From: Kazachstania africana CBS 2517
Lineage: Eukaryota; Ascomycota; Saccharomycetes; Saccharomycetales; Saccharomycetaceae
DNA length: 64,000 nucleotides
Assembly (NCBI RefSeq): GCF_000304475.1
Contig: NC_018940.1
Span: 744,001 to 808,000 of the forward strand
Reading direction: 5' to 3'
Numbering within the stretch: position 1 is the stretch's first letter; each line of letters opens with the position of its first letter. Position numbers and translations under genes: made by a program. This document shows, one piece after another, positions 17,946 to 26,905 of the stretch. The notes beneath the pieces are model-generated. The model saw nothing but the letters and a program-made list of their open reading frames with translations. It was not told the origin of the DNA and made no database searches.

Positions 17946-20312
17946 ATGAATACCTTTCCCAAGCATCATTCATCTAATTTTTTATCTCAAAATAATAACC
18001 CTTCTCATAACTCCTCTAGAAGAAAGCATGTAACGTTTGGACCATACATAGTAGGATCTACACTGGGAAAGGGAGAGTTTGGTAAGGTCAAATTAGGCTG
18101 GTCAAGAAAAAATGAAAGTACTGACATTTCTAAACAAGTTGCAATCAAGCTTATAAGAAGAGATTCGATACTACAAGACCGTGAGAAAGAAATAAAGATT
18201 TACCGTGAAATCAATGCATTGAAACACTTAACCCACCCAAACATTGTTAGATTGGAGGAAGTATTACAAAACTCGAAATATATTGGTATTGTCCTCGAAT
18301 ATGCTTCAGGCGGTGAATTTTATAAATATATTCAGAAAAAAAGGAGACTCAAGGAACCTATAGCTTGTAAATTATTTGCACAACTAGTAAGTGGAGTTTA
18401 TTATATGCATTCCAAGGGTTTGGTACATCGTGATCTCAAATTGGAAAATTTATTATTGGATAAAAATGAAAATCTTATTATTACTGATTTTGGCTTTGTT
18501 AATGAATTCCTTCAAAATAATGAACTCATGAAAACGTCCTGTGGTTCTCCATGTTATGCAGCACCTGAACTAGTCGTCACTTCAAACCCTTATAAAGCTA
18601 GAAAGGCGGATGTCTGGTCCTGTGGTATCATTCTCTTTGCCATGTTGGCTGGCTATCTGCCTTGGGATGACGATCCTGATAATCCAAGAGGCGATGATAT
18701 TGCCAAGTTGTATAATTACATCACTACCTCTCCATTAAAATTTCCCAGTTATATTAGTGCCATTCCAAGAGATCTTCTGAGAAAAATATTAGTTGCCAAC
18801 CCTAATCAAAGGCTATCCTTGAGAGAAATAGAGACGCATCAGTGGCTAAAACCTCACTCGTCTTTTTTAAAAATATCACCAAAGGAATGGGATGATGTTA
18901 TGAAATTGAAGGCTGATCCTTCCAAGATTAGACCCAAACTACAGAACTATAAAGCTAGACCACAATCTGCATTACCAGTGTCCTCCAAATATTACGACGC
19001 AGCAAGCCATAGCAATAGAGGTTCATTGGTAATGGACTCTAATTTATTATCTATACCTGTACCTCCAAAGGAATCACCATCTCATGTATTTACGAAGCCT
19101 TCTTCGCCCTCAACAGATGACAAACTGTCCCCTGTAAGAAATAAGAATAAGCACGCCAGAAGTAACTCAGCCGCTTCACTTGCTTTACAAGCTTTTGTAG
19201 AAGCTGAGAAGGAACATTGGAATCGTGCAAGTATACAACATAATAAATTGCATAGAGTGGCCACTCCCCAAAATCAAATGCCTCAAGTTACTGAAGAAGA
19301 TACATCTCCAGTAGAAAAATATGAAAACTATGAAATGTTGAAGAAAAAAATCCAACCTGCGAATCAGACGAATAATAATGGGGTTAATTCACCAGTCGCT
19401 GGGCAGCCAAAAAGAAGGCCAAGACCAACGACATATCACTTGCCAATATCAGCCTCATCTTCTATGGTCCCCGATACCCAGGAAGCAAAACTTTCTATGA
19501 TCAACGAGGCAGCTTTCAGATACAATAGCGGATCTGCTTTATCGTTTAGTCATAAGGAAACTTCTCCTTTCGATTCACTTTCTTCTTTAGCACCCTTAGG
19601 TACAGAGTTGCTACCTTCTACGACTGGTAATACCCCAGAGTCAATAAATGACACCGATCTCAAAATGGGGCAAGTGTTACACAGGGCAAAAGAAAGAACC
19701 GAATTAGAAGGTAGTGGAATAACAGTCCATGTTCAAAGGCCAGAGGATTCGACATTGCATGTTAGAAAAAGAGATGATGGTTCTCCCGTTCCTCTTGAAA
19801 ATATGAGAAATTTTTCTGATCAGTCAATTGCAGAGTATGTATCATTGAATGTTCCTGGAAGGACGGCATTGGAGAAGAAATCACAAAAGAAGAGATTCAG
19901 TTTATTGTCATTTTATTCCTCATACAGTAGTTCAAAATCAAGCCTATTTGTAGGAAACAACAATTCTAGCACAAATGCTACTTCTAAAATCAAAAATACC
20001 TCCAGAATTACTTCCAGCCAGGAGAATAAGAGTACACAGTCAAGACATTCGTCCTCATATGTCACTGCGCCATCTAGTAGACAGCCATCTTTCCAGATGG
20101 CAACAGAAAATGTAAATATTAATAACGAAAACAGAAGACCAACTGTTAGGTCATCAATGATGGTTGGCTCGTTATCCCAGAAAAACACCTCCGACACCTC
20201 GGAACATGAAGTGCAACAAGAAAATGGACAGTTGCCGCCCATCAGAGAACGCGAACCATCTACGGCCAGAAAAGTTATTGATTTCTTCAAGAGAAGAAGT
20301 TTAAGGTTCTAA
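17946..20312 (+). CDS. KIN4: Kin4-type protein kinase (spindle position checkpoint)
   Basis: 788 residues (Kin4 800, its ohnologue Frk1 865). Kin4 phosphorylates Bfa1 to hold mitotic exit when the spindle is misplaced. The kinase domain spans about 27-295: VGSTLGKGEFGKVKLGW, lysine in VAIKLIRR, HRDLKLENLLL with D163, DFGFVNEF, and the activation segment LMKTSCGSPCYAAPELV with the Thr targeted by Elm1. The long Ser/Asn-rich tail carries basic clusters and ends ARKVIDFFKRRSLRF, a basic amphipathic end like that of the Kin4 cortical localisation region. Position after MGE1 matches YOR233W. The call Kin4 versus Frk1 is by synteny. Confidence 0.88.
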   Translation: MNTFPKHHSSNFLSQNNNPSHNSSRRKHVTFGPYIVGSTLGKGEFGKVKLGWSRKNESTDISKQVAIKLIRRDSILQDREKEIKIYREINALKHLTHPNIVRLEEVLQNSKYIGIVLEYASGGEFYKYIQKKRRLKEPIACKLFAQLVSGVYYMHSKGLVHRDLKLENLLLDKNENLIITDFGFVNEFLQNNELMKTSCGSPCYAAPELVVTSNPYKARKADVWSCGIILFAMLAGYLPWDDDPDNPRGDDIAKLYNYITTSPLKFPSYISAIPRDLLRKILVANPNQRLSLREIETHQWLKPHSSFLKISPKEWDDVMKLKADPSKIRPKLQNYKARPQSALPVSSKYYDAASHSNRGSLVMDSNLLSIPVPPKESPSHVFTKPSSPSTDDKLSPVRNKNKHARSNSAASLALQAFVEAEKEHWNRASIQHNKLHRVATPQNQMPQVTEEDTSPVEKYENYEMLKKKIQPANQTNNNGVNSPVAGQPKRRPRPTTYHLPISASSSMVPDTQEAKLSMINEAAFRYNSGSALSFSHKETSPFDSLSSLAPLGTELLPSTTGNTPESINDTDLKMGQVLHRAKERTELEGSGITVHVQRPEDSTLHVRKRDDGSPVPLENMRNFSDQSIAEYVSLNVPGRTALEKKSQKKRFSLLSFYSSYSSSKSSLFVGNNNSSTNATSKIKNTSRITSSQENKSTQSRHSSSYVTAPSSRQPSFQMATENVNINNENRRPTVRSSMMVGSLSQKNTSDTSEHEVQQENGQLPPIREREPSTARKVIDFFKRRSLRF

Positions 20313-20663
20313 AATCTTTTTTAACAAATAATTTCCCATTATACATTCTTTTTTATTGTTTCTATAAAAATTTTACATATCGAACCATTGATAGTAAAGA
20401 CCCAATTTTAAGCATTTATACATAGTAACCGACATTTCGCATTTTTTGTTTATTTTTAATCTCTCACTTGCGCTGCTTCGTGCAAAAAAACTCTGGAGGA
20501 AGGAAAACATTAAAAACCAATATTAAAACTAATATATCTTCTTTATTTTGTTATAGATTGATTGAATTTATATGTGGTGGGTTTACTTATTATATATATT
20601 GGAATTTATTTAAACCTTTCTGTGTAGTTGAAATTGAAAATATAAAATGTACAAAGATTTCAT
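20313..20663. other. Convergent KIN4-RPL33 spacer
   Basis: 351 bases between two convergent stop codons, AT-rich, with terminator-like tracts. No gene seen. Confidence 0.6.
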
Positions 20664-21335
20664 TTAAATGTTAGAAGGATATAAGAAGATTCTAACGGAA
20701 GCACCGAAAGTCTTAGCTGGTAAGTTGTTTCTGAATTTAGCTCTGACAACACCAGAGTTACCGTGAGTTCTGGTAATCTTACCCCACATCACTCTGATCT
20801 TAGAACCTCTAATTTCTTTGGAAGCTCTGTAGACGTAAGCAACACGCTTACCTAAGTAAAATTGAGCATCTTCTGGGTTGGCAACACCTTCAATCTTAAC
20901 TAAAGAGACGTTTGGGTTGTTGGTGCTCTTAGATCTTTGATAAGATACGTGCTTACCTTTAACGTATACTGTTATTGAAGGGAAATAATTGTTAGTAATT
21001 GTTCCTAGTTTTGGTTATTGACGTTTCCCATCAAGTGTTGTTAGGGAATATGTATCAATATCTTATAATGAAAAAAGCTCTTTCAAATTGGTAACCTTTT
21101 GGAAAATATTAAAATTCACAAAACTTGAATGAGTTGCTTCTTGATACACTTTGACAGTAACTTGGATTTTCATCATAGTTCCTCATAGCTCAACTCCTAA
21201 ATATTGCCTTTCTTGAAAGCTCCACATTACAATTTATCATTCTATTTATTCTCAGAACACTATAAAACCTAGACGAAACGTTCGCCATTAATCTTTTATT
21301 TATTGTATGCACATACATCTATGAGATTCAGCCAT
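20664..21335 (-). CDS. RPL33: Ribosomal protein Rpl33 (eL33), spliced
   Basis: Complement of join 20664..20968 and 21317..21335, giving 107 residues, the family length. Rpl33 is a component of the 60S subunit. Exon 1 (19 nt) encodes MAESHR plus one base of the next codon. Exon 2 continues with [14 protein letters not shown] and ends [11 protein letters not shown]. The product is almost identical to S. cerevisiae Rpl33A/B. Codon use is strongly biased, as expected for a highly expressed gene. A Rap1 site lies about 100 bases upstream. It corresponds to YOR234C/YPL143W; only one copy is in this window. Confidence 0.97.
20969..21316 (-). other. Intron of RPL33
   Basis: 348 nt. On the minus strand the 5' splice site is GTATGT (complement of 21311-21316), the branch site TACTAAC is the complement of 20991-20997, and the 3' site is AACAG ending at 20969. 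RPL33 introns are conserved in Saccharomycetaceae. Confidence 0.96.
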
Positions 21336-21431
21336 GTTTATTGTATATTAGACTTGGATAGTGGTTCGTTACGTACTAATACGATAAAGACAAGCGTCAA
21401 GAAGACCTCATTTAATATCTAGCAAGCGTTT

Positions 21432-21442
21432 ACCCATACATT
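21432..21442 (+). promoter_or_regulatory. Rap1 binding site of RPL33
   Basis: ACCCATACATT matches the Rap1 consensus core exactly, 97 bases upstream of the RPL33 ATG. Rap1 with Fhl1/Ifh1 drives ribosomal protein genes in yeast. Confidence 0.8.
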
Positions 21443-21469
21443 ACCTACCTCGCAGTAGTCACATAGGAC

Positions 21470-21860
21470 CGCTACACGGAATTCTTGCTAACAGTAGCTA
21501 AGCATAGCTCGATAGTCGCGGCATAATCCAGAGGATGACAAAGTCCATGCGAATTGTGAGATACGCGTAGACCGTTGCAAAGCGCATACTGGCTCTTGCT
21601 GGAAACTCTACTACCTTGGGCCCCGTAACCTCTCCTACACCGATGAGATCCGGCCTAGGTTTGACCAGAAGAGAAATGGTTTCCCACTATCCCTGTCCCA
21701 CCGATGAAACGAGGCAGTTTGAAACTCGGTACCAGCTGAGCCTAGAGGGATGTGGCTCGGGCAGCCACTGCGGTTGACAAATCAGTCTGCATCCATAGAA
21801 TTAGCTGATTTTTCTCCTTGGCCGAACAATTCGATAAAAAAATGAAGGACTCACATAAAA
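21470..21860. other. Unassigned GC-rich block, candidate structured RNA
   Basis: Between RPL33 and U3 lies a stretch clearly richer in GC than its surroundings: by hand count 129 of 240 bases (54%) at 21541-21780, where nearby intergenic DNA is about one third GC. No ORF of note runs through it. Short complementary pairs are visible, for example GAGCC...GGCTC (21738-21758 region) and CGAG...CTCG near 21709-21728. A T5 run at about 21811 could end a plus-strand Pol III transcript. I compared it by eye with U1, U2, U4, U5, SRP, RNase P, RNase MRP and telomerase RNA features and could not assign it. Strand unknown. Confidence 0.45.
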
Positions 21861-22086
21861 TTAGGATCATTTGTTGAGAATTTCACCTAGAATGTATGGA
21901 TGCAATGTAAGGATAAAAAAAACAGTCCACAAAAAAATGCCCTAAACGCGTTTTATTCAAGCACCCATTCCGCACATAATACACCCGTACGTGCCAAAGA
22001 AAACGACGGAGAGAGAGAAATGAAGGCAAGAGGTCATCGCAGAAAAAGAAATTTTTTTTTTCAGGAACAAAAGATTTGGAAAAAGT

Positions 22087-22094
22087 ATAAAAGG
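22087..22094 (+). promoter_or_regulatory. TATA box of the U3 gene
   Basis: TATAAAAG lies 75-82 bases upstream of the U3 5' end, the distance seen in yeast snoRNA genes transcribed by RNA polymerase II. Confidence 0.7.
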
Positions 22095-22168
22095 CCCATG
22101 ATGATGAGGTACAGTTCATATCATTATATTCTTTCTTGTATTTACTTTTGTTCTTTTTTAAAATCTAT

Positions 22169-22473
22169 GTCGACGTACTTCATAGGATCATTTCTATAGT
22201 AATCGTCACTCTTTGACTCTTCAAAAGAGCCACTGAATCCAACTTGGTTGATGAGTGACATAACCTTCGTACCCAAGAGTGAGAAATTTGAATTTTTTAA
22301 TAGCTTGGTCCGTAATCCTTAGCGATTCGGCCATCTAAGAAGAAGTTTATGCTTTGCCAATTGCATGTTGAATTTATTCGACGACTAATTGGCGCGATGA
22401 TCTTGGCCCATTCTGTGTACTTTTAGCTAAGGGATAGAATTTTTGGGCGGGTATGAATGGCAGTCTGACAAGT
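22169..22473 (+). ncRNA. SNR17: U3 small nucleolar RNA (intronless)
   Basis: 305 nt collinear with mature yeast U3 (333 nt). It has the 5' end GTCGACGTACTTCATAGGA, box A (GGATCATTTCTAT), the hairpin CTTTGACTCTTCAAAAGAG, box C' (TTGATGAGT), box B region (GAGTGAGAAA), the stretch GCTTGGTCC...CGGCCATCT, box C (GCGATGATCTTGG) and box D (GTCTGA) near the 3' end. U3 guides early cleavages of pre-rRNA in the SSU processome. Both S. cerevisiae copies have an intron just after the first 14 nt; here the mature sequence is continuous. The place between RPL33 and POC4/DFR1 equals SNR17A and SNR17B. A T-rich tract follows the 3' end. Confidence 0.96.
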
Positions 22474-22591
22474 TCCTTTATTATTTTTTTTAACTTATTA
22501 AACTAAAGGTTTAGTTGATAGTTTAGAATTTGATTTAATTAAAGGTCATCGCAAAGGTCGTTATAAATTAAAATCTTTTTATATAATTGAT

Positions 22592-23044
22592 TTATTGTTT
22601 CATTATTGACTGGACGAACTCCATACAACTTCTTAAGACAAATAATTGGTCCATCGAGATTGTGGAATTATCCATCAATTTCGTGTTACTCCAAGCAACG
22701 TAACATGGTTTATTATATTTCTTGGCGACCATATTGGCAATTTTTCTTGAGATATCTTTAATCCAGTCGTTGTCTGTATCAATTAAAGGGATCCCAATTA
22801 CATCATCATCTGTTGCTTTCTTTGTACGTAAACGGTTTGGTATGGAATAGTGGTAATACATGAAAGTTGATGGGATTTGATATTTTGAATCGTTGTTTCT
22901 ATCCTTTTGATAACAGAGAGTTAAAGATATTGGTATCTTAGATGCTTGTAAATCTTCTGGGATAGTAGCAATAATTTCGATTGGAATGCTCTGATTCAAA
23001 GAAGACTCCGAAGTTATAGTTTTAAAAACAGTTTTAACTGACAT
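22592..23044 (-). CDS. POC4: Proteasome assembly chaperone Poc4 (by synteny)
   Basis: 150 residues (S. cerevisiae Poc4 148). With Irc25/Poc3 it forms a heterodimer that assists alpha-ring assembly of the 20S proteasome. The protein is small, has no membrane segment or signal, and alternates beta-strand-like and helical segments consistent with the chaperone fold. My identification leans on size and position: YPL144W lies beside RPL33A and SNR17B in S. cerevisiae. I found no Rpn4 element (GGTGGCAAA) in the divergent promoter shared with DFR1. Confidence 0.75.
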   Translation of the reverse strand: MSVKTVFKTITSESSLNQSIPIEIIATIPEDLQASKIPISLTLCYQKDRNNDSKYQIPSTFMYYHYSIPNRLRTKKATDDDVIGIPLIDTDNDWIKDISRKIANMVAKKYNKPCYVAWSNTKLMDNSTISMDQLFVLRSCMEFVQSIMKQ

Positions 23045-23189
23045 TGTACTTTAATATTGGACTGATAATGTGATGGCCAAGAAATCGAGTCGTTTCTCGT
23101 CTTGTGGAGCTGTTATAAACATGCTAATATCAAAAGATCATCTCAAAAATTTTTATTATAAATTATTTTTTCCAGCCTGTTCGTGAAGT

Positions 23190-23195
23190 ACGCGT
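23190..23195. promoter_or_regulatory. MCB element (ACGCGT) upstream of DFR1
   Basis: ACGCGT lies 85 bases upstream of the DFR1 start. MBF (Mbp1-Swi6) uses this site to drive G1/S genes for nucleotide and DNA synthesis, which suits dihydrofolate reductase. It could also act on POC4. Confidence 0.6.
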
Positions 23196-23279
23196 TAGAT
23201 TTCAAGAATAAATCACGTTACAAAATCTTTAGATGATCAGGCAAATGTTTTAAATTTCCCCAGATAGTCCAGCAACAAC

Positions 23280-23927
23280 ATGGCTTGCGCAGCACCAAAA
23301 CACGTCCCTGTAGTCAGTATAGTCGCTGCATTGCTACCTGATATGGGTATTGGCTTCCAACAGTCGTTGCCATGGCGATTATCCAAAGAAATGAAATATT
23401 TTAGGGAAGTAACTTCTTCTACTTTTGATGGAGGGAAACAGAATGCTGTTATTATGGGGAGGAAAACATGGGAGTCCATTCCTTCTAGGTTTAGACCATT
23501 GCCCAACAGGATTAACGTCGTTCTTTCGAGAAGTTTCGAAAATGGTCAGATGAAACAAGTCTCTCTAGATGAAAATAAGACTTATTTCCAAAGTAGTTCT
23601 CTACAAAGATCCATAGACTCTTTAATGTCCTTGATGGGTGAAAAACTGGAAAGAATCTACATAATAGGTGGCAGTGAAATCTACAACCATGCATTCGACG
23701 TCATCGATCACGTCCTAATAACAAAATTAGAGCCTGTAGATACCGTGAGACCTAAAATGGATACATTCCTGGACGTCGCGAAATTGAACGACTCGTTCCA
23801 AGAGATGAACCAGAACCTGGCTGATTTTCTACCCCCCAATGTCACATTACCGAAGCCCCACAACCAGGCTTACATCGAAAATGAAAACGGCTACAAATTC
23901 GAATTCTCACTGTACAGTAGGAAGTAA
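23280..23927 (+). CDS. DFR1: Dihydrofolate reductase
   Basis: 215 residues (S. cerevisiae 211). It reduces dihydrofolate to tetrahydrofolate with NADPH, sustaining thymidylate, purine and methionine synthesis. Motifs include VSIVAALLPDMGIGFQQSLPW (residues about 11-31, the Met20-type loop), RKTWESIPSRFRPLPNR for NADPH and substrate, NVVLSR, and the GG motif YIIGGSEIYNHA. An insert and the C-terminal NGYKFEFSLYSRK are typical of fungal enzymes. It lies divergent to POC4 and upstream of KES1, as in YOR236W. MET7 about 10 kb on is also a folate gene. Confidence 0.97.
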   Translation: MACAAPKHVPVVSIVAALLPDMGIGFQQSLPWRLSKEMKYFREVTSSTFDGGKQNAVIMGRKTWESIPSRFRPLPNRINVVLSRSFENGQMKQVSLDENKTYFQSSSLQRSIDSLMSLMGEKLERIYIIGGSEIYNHAFDVIDHVLITKLEPVDTVRPKMDTFLDVAKLNDSFQEMNQNLADFLPPNVTLPKPHNQAYIENENGYKFEFSLYSRK

Positions 23928-24424
23928 GTAAACAAACGCTAGCCTCCACATGTACGTACACGTAGATAGATATAGATATACACGTAAATCAACTGTCTAT
24001 TCTGACGCGTTTCGCGTCTCGCCGTGACCCGGCATTCTCAAAAGCATTTTTAACGGAAAAGGCCGCGGCTCCAAAATTTAATGAATTTCGTTTATTACAT
24101 ACCGTTGAAAAATTAAGTAAAAAAAAAATTTTGCCATACGTTAGGTGTTTCTTGATCATTTCTGCAACAATCGTATCGATTTTCATAAAAAAATTTCTGT
24201 ACAACAAAGGACAGTTTGAATTCGATATTCAATTTTATTCCGTGGATAAAAACTACATTTAAATTTGAGTAAATTTGCTGATTCTCTCCATTAAAGACCC
24301 ATATTTTTATTTCTTTTTTTCTTTTGATATTGGTAATTTATACAAATTATAATCGAACCAGCTGCTCGAAATCGTTTGAAGTAGCCATTCATTTCGAAAA
24401 GACCATCCTTCCATATATATCACA
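23928..24424. other. DFR1-KES1 spacer
   Basis: 497 bases with a GC-rich start (24001-24070), an inverted repeat containing MCB/SCB motifs at 24004-24018, and an AT-rich KES1 promoter. No gene seen. Confidence 0.6.
24004..24018. promoter_or_regulatory. Inverted repeat GACGCG-TTT-CGCGTC with MCB and SCB cores
   Basis: A perfect 6-base inverted repeat with a 3-base spacer. It contains ACGCGT (MCB) and TTTCGCG, the reverse of CGCGAAA (SCB). It is 77 bases after the DFR1 stop and about 410 upstream of KES1. A cell-cycle control site is an inference. Confidence 0.4.
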
Positions 24425-25726
24425 ATGTCATCTCAAGCAAACTCATCCTCATGGACTTCTTTTTTGAAGTCAGTTACTTCTTTCAATGGTGACCTTTCAT
24501 CCTTAACAGCTCCACCATTTATTCTGTCTCCAATTTCATTATCAGAATTTTCACAATATTGGGCTGAACACCCGGACTTATTCTTAGAACCATCATTCGT
24601 CAATGCCGATAACTTCAAGGAACATTTTGTCGAAGATCCAGAAGTGGAATCTGCTGAAATTGTAAGAATGATATGCGTTGTTAGATGGTTTATTGCTACT
24701 TTAAGATCTCAATACTGTACCCGTAATGAATCTACTGGTTCAGAAAAGAAACCATTGAACCCATTTTTAGGTGAACTTTTCGTTGGTAAGTGGGAAAGTA
24801 AAGAAAATGAAAATTTTGGTGAAACTATCTTATTGAGTGAACAAGTATCACATCACCCACCAATGACTGCATACACTATTTTCAACGATAAGAATGAGGT
24901 CAGGCTAGAGGGTTATAACCAAGTCAAGGCATCTTTTGGTAAATCATTGACCTTATCTGTCAAACAATTGGGTCATGCTATATTGAATGTTAAAGACGAA
25001 TCATATCTAATCACTTTACCACCTTTACATCTTGAGGGTTTATTAGTTGCCGCCCCATTTGTAGAATTAGAAGGTAGATCTTACATCCAATCTTCAACAG
25101 GTCTACACTGTGTTATTGAATATTCTGGTAAAGGTTACTTCTCCGGTAAGAGTAATTCTTTTAAAGCAAGAATTTTTAAGACTGCAGAAGATGCCAAGGA
25201 TAAAGAATCCGCTTTATACACAATTTCTGGCCAATGGTCTGGAACCTCCAAGATTTCTAAAGGTAAGACTGAACTTGGTACATTCCATGATGCTAAGGAA
25301 GCTGCTCCTGAACACTTAACTGTCAAACCAATTGAAGATCAACACCCATTAGAAAGTAGAAAAGCTTGGAAGGATGTTGCTGATGCAATTACTCAAGGTG
25401 ACATGACTTTGATTGCTCAAACTAAGAGTACATTGGAAGAAAGTCAAAGAGAATTAAGAAAACAAGAAGAAGAAAAAGGTATTGATTGGGAAAGAAGATG
25501 GTTTAAAGATATTAATTATGATGCATCTACTGAGGATGAAAATACAAATATACCCCAAGAAAATGATATATTCACCAAATTAGCAGAAAATTTCAATTTA
25601 TCCACTAAAAACGTTGCCAGTGGTACCTTAGTCGGCGAGAAGGACGATAAAAAGGAAGGTGCTACTTCTATACATTGGAGATTCCAAAGGGACTTGTGGG
25701 ATGCTGAAAAGGAAGTTGTTGTATGA
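24425..25726 (+). CDS. KES1: Kes1/Osh4 oxysterol-binding protein
   Basis: 433 residues (S. cerevisiae Kes1/Osh4 434). A soluble lipid exchanger for ergosterol and PI4P at Golgi membranes and a negative regulator of Sec14-dependent trafficking. The N-terminal lid ([20 protein letters not shown]) and the core ORD signature EQVSHHPP (residues 139-146, with H143 and H144 for PI4P) are intact, as are [15 protein letters not shown] and [19 protein letters not shown]. The tail ends [18 protein letters not shown], as in Kes1. It is the counterpart of the ohnologues KES1 (YPL145C) and HES1 (YOR237W); full length and similarity favour KES1. Confidence 0.95.
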   Translation: MSSQANSSSWTSFLKSVTSFNGDLSSLTAPPFILSPISLSEFSQYWAEHPDLFLEPSFVNADNFKEHFVEDPEVESAEIVRMICVVRWFIATLRSQYCTRNESTGSEKKPLNPFLGELFVGKWESKENENFGETILLSEQVSHHPPMTAYTIFNDKNEVRLEGYNQVKASFGKSLTLSVKQLGHAILNVKDESYLITLPPLHLEGLLVAAPFVELEGRSYIQSSTGLHCVIEYSGKGYFSGKSNSFKARIFKTAEDAKDKESALYTISGQWSGTSKISKGKTELGTFHDAKEAAPEHLTVKPIEDQHPLESRKAWKDVADAITQGDMTLIAQTKSTLEESQRELRKQEEEKGIDWERRWFKDINYDASTEDENTNIPQENDIFTKLAENFNLSTKNVASGTLVGEKDDKKEGATSIHWRFQRDLWDAEKEVVV

Positions 25727-25997
25727 TAATGAAACGCCCCAAATTTGCTTGACCGTAAGTGTGTTCTTTTTTCATAATTTTATATACTCATATTATATGT
25801 AGTTTGAATGATACATCATGTCTTTGATAATAAAAAGGTCTTCAAGACAATTCTTATACCCACAGATCGGTATGTTTTTTCCCCAACCGCATGAAAATGC
25901 ATTAAATATTAAGCACAATCTATATACAAAAGAAAACTCCAGCTAAGTCTTATTATTCGAGCTTAGTTGAAGCAAAATACATTACGCGGATTTAAAC

Positions 25998-26876
25998 ATG
26001 AAATCACACTTGATTATTGTACCATGCCATTCAATATGGAATCCCTTCATAGAGCAACTTAATAATTATGGACAAGATTCGGCACACTGGTATTTAGCGC
26101 CATTTCAATTTGAAGGTAACGATCACCTAGCGTTTATAAAGCATGGACTCAAAGCTATTGAAATACTCATTGAAGACTTACAAAATTCTCTTGTCATACT
26201 TAGTGGGGGTCAGACTAAAGCTGCTGCTGGCCCAATTTCTGAAGCTCAAAGTTATTATTATTTGATGTCGAAATTGCTACATACTTACGAGGACAATAAC
26301 AAGAGGGACGCACTAAACTTTGATGATGAAACTGTTTCAATACTGAACAAGATCTCTACTTTAATGAGGGATAGAAATATCACTTTAAATAACTTATTCA
26401 GTCCACAAAATATTACTACTGAAGAGTTTTCTTTAGACTCATTTGATAATTTAGTATTTTCCATAGATAGATTCCACTCTGTGATTGACAATTACCCCAG
26501 GGAAATTAGCATTGTGGGTTTTGGTTTCAAAAGCAAAAGATTCATATTTCATCATGCACGGGCAATTGATTTTCCACCAAATAAAATCAACTACATTGCA
26601 ATTGAGCCACAACCATCTTATGATTCGACAGACAAATTGAAAGCTTACTATGAAGAATTGAATGTGTTAGAAAACAAAAATGCATTAAGTTTATTTGCAA
26701 ATGATTGGTATGCAATTAAAAGTCCCTTGATTGATAAGAAACGTAGCAGAAATCCGTTTAAGAGATCTTCTGTAAAAACAGTCCCAAGTTTATTAAGATT
26801 GGACAAATTCAATGGTGATGAAGAATCACACTATAATGCGTATATAAAAGGCAGAATGCCATGGTCTATTAAATGA
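25998..26876 (+). CDS. YOR238W homologue, DUF218-family protein
   Basis: 292 residues (S. cerevisiae YOR238W about 303). It begins MKSHLIIVPCHSIW and shows LVILSGGQTKAAAGPISEAQSYYYL and DNYPREISIVGFGFKSKRFIFHHARA, segments of the DUF218 (YdcF-like) alpha/beta fold. That family is of unknown biochemical role, possibly nucleotide-binding. No signal peptide or membrane segment. It lies between KES1 and PXA1, in keeping with YOR238W and YPL147W. Confidence 0.85.
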   Translation: MKSHLIIVPCHSIWNPFIEQLNNYGQDSAHWYLAPFQFEGNDHLAFIKHGLKAIEILIEDLQNSLVILSGGQTKAAAGPISEAQSYYYLMSKLLHTYEDNNKRDALNFDDETVSILNKISTLMRDRNITLNNLFSPQNITTEEFSLDSFDNLVFSIDRFHSVIDNYPREISIVGFGFKSKRFIFHHARAIDFPPNKINYIAIEPQPSYDSTDKLKAYYEELNVLENKNALSLFANDWYAIKSPLIDKKRSRNPFKRSSVKTVPSLLRLDKFNGDEESHYNAYIKGRMPWSIK

Positions 26877-26905
26877 CGTTGAGGATAAAGTATTTTTTAC
26901 ATAGT

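Noticed and set aside
21470..21860. RNase P, RNase MRP, SRP, telomerase or snR30 RNA
   Set aside because: Single short resemblances (GACAAAGTCCATGC, AAACCAT, GTGGGAAA) were noticed, but the remaining conserved elements of each family are missing, so no family name is justified.
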